In this document: piece by piece, positions 4,341 through 5,007 of the stretch
How the letters are laid out: every line of letters starts with the position of its first letter
How positions within the stretch are numbered: the stretch's first letter is position 1
Source: UBA1227 sp963629305
GTDB lineage: Bacteria; Bacillota; Clostridia; Oscillospirales; Acutalibacteraceae
Direction: 5' to 3'
Length of the DNA stretch: 5,007 nt
NCBI GenBank assembly: GCA_963629305.1
Contig: CAVGIJ010000040.1
Location: 1-5,007 of the forward strand
Program-made: the position numbers and the translations under genes
Notes under the pieces: model-generated
What the model was told of the DNA's origin: nothing
Database searches by the model: none
The model's input: the letters and a program-made list of their open reading frames with translations, nothing else

Positions 4341-5007
4341 TTATTTATTTTTTCGATTTTCAGCTATCTTTAACAGTTCCTCTTTTGAAACAAAATTACT
4401 TTCTGCATCAACATAATAATTGAAGCTTCCCTGTGACCATAAAACAGAACGCATTCCCCGATTTTCAAAATAGATTCCTATTACTCCATTTATATTTATC
4501 TCTTCAGTTTCAACTCCTTCTGTATTTATAAATATTCCTTCATTGCCATTATTTTTTTCGGACATACAGCATATTGAATGATCATATTCGTCTTTGTATG
4601 TTATAAATTCGCCAAATTTATCATTCCTTTTTTCGTATAACTCATAGCCGTCAGGCATCCAACTATAATTGCTGTATAGTGTACCGTAATTTGAATTATC
4701 AATTGAAAAGACAATCTCAGAAGAATTTGAATTTCGATTAATAACAAAGTTTTTAATACCTTCACGTATTGGCGCTATTGCAATTACTGTTACCGAAAAC
4801 AAAACTATCAATACAGCGGCAATCAAGAGAATCTTAAGAACACTGCCGGCATGCTTTGATTTATAAAGAGTACCTTCAGTTTTTTTACATAACTTTTTCA
4901 TTTTTTTATTAAAATTTCTACTGTATTTTATTTCAGGCTTATCATCATAATAAAGAAGAATATCTTCAATAAAATGTGATTCTGAAATATCACATGCACA
5001 TTTGAGT
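4341..5007 (-). CDS. DUF4367 domain membrane protein (5' end beyond window), probable partner of a sigma factor
   Basis: The frame is open from the right edge to the TAA at 4341, so 221 residues are visible and the N-terminus is missing. The ATG at 4901 is not the start: it has no Shine-Dalgarno site, and the 35 codons before it read as good protein (ESHFIEDILLYYDD...YSRNFNKKMKKL), the usual cytoplasmic lead-in of this family. One membrane segment (about 57-78 of the visible part) is followed by an outer domain from about 112 that matches DUF4367: WMPDGYELYEK, EFITYKDEY, TEGVETEEININGVIG, a W-x-Q-G-x-F-N-Y-Y strand, and the closing SKEELLKIAEN helix. From family knowledge, such proteins often follow an ECF-type sigma-70 gene and may act as anti-sigma or envelope-sensing proteins, so a sigma factor gene is expected just outside the window. 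Whether it controls the secreted-protein genes downstream is unknown. Confidence 0.85.
   Translation of the reverse strand, partial: LKCACDISESHFIEDILLYYDDKPEIKYSRNFNKKMKKLCKKTEGTLYKSKHAGSVLKILLIAAVLIVLFSVTVIAIAPIREGIKNFVINRNSNSSEIVFSIDNSNYGTLYSNYSWMPDGYELYEKRNDKFGEFITYKDEYDHSICCMSEKNNGNEGIFINTEGVETEEININGVIGIYFENRGMRSVLWSQGSFNYYVDAESNFVSKEELLKIAENRKNK

Noticed and set aside
4899..4901. ATG at 4901 as the start of the DUF4367 protein
   Set aside because: It has no ribosome binding site, and the frame stays open with family-like sequence for 35 more codons to the edge.

Overview
The window is AT-rich, and every gene I can support lies on the minus strand. Compact operon spacing, purine-rich Shine-Dalgarno sites, a DUF4367 protein and an ABC/DUF1430 transporter pair suggest a low-GC Gram-positive, most likely a Clostridia-type Firmicute. 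Nothing here allows a genus call.

Layout in transcription order (right to left). (1) The C-terminal part of a DUF4367 membrane protein enters from the right edge (4341-5007). Its frame is open to the edge, so the ATG at 4901 is internal. (2) After a weak AT-rich hairpin comes a small Sec-secreted, beta-rich protein (3834-4244). (3) A roughly 105-base gap holds a U-tract terminator, and an RNA dyad whose loop can pair with an upstream segment that overlaps the terminator stem. (4) A second Sec-secreted protein follows (3276-3728). (5) Two membrane-anchored paralogues come next. The first is intact and Cys-rich (2663-3262). The second (2120-2643) is interrupted at a run of seven T. (6) After another hairpin comes an ABC ATPase of the lactococcin-972 transporter type (1397-2008). 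It overlaps by 4 bp (ATGA) with a large integral membrane protein of the DUF1430 bacteriocin-associated type, which runs off the left edge (1-1400).

Reading together: the last two genes form a recognisable transporter pair that usually sits beside bacteriocin-like secreted peptides and their immunity functions. Here the expected lactococcin-972 peptide is absent. In its place are two unrecognised signal-peptide proteins and two related single-pass proteins with extracytoplasmic domains. The simplest hypothesis is a bacteriocin-like or envelope-directed secreted-protein system. In it, 3276-3728 (and perhaps 3834-4244) would be secreted effectors, the paralogues would be immunity or accessory proteins, and the ABC/DUF1430 pair would serve export or self-protection. 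That role assignment is inference. Only the transporter pair and the DUF4367 protein are family-level recognitions.

The most notable features are the frame break restored by one T in the second paralogue, the paralogue duplication itself, and the structured leader before 3276-3728. All longer plus-strand open frames look like shadows of minus-strand genes.
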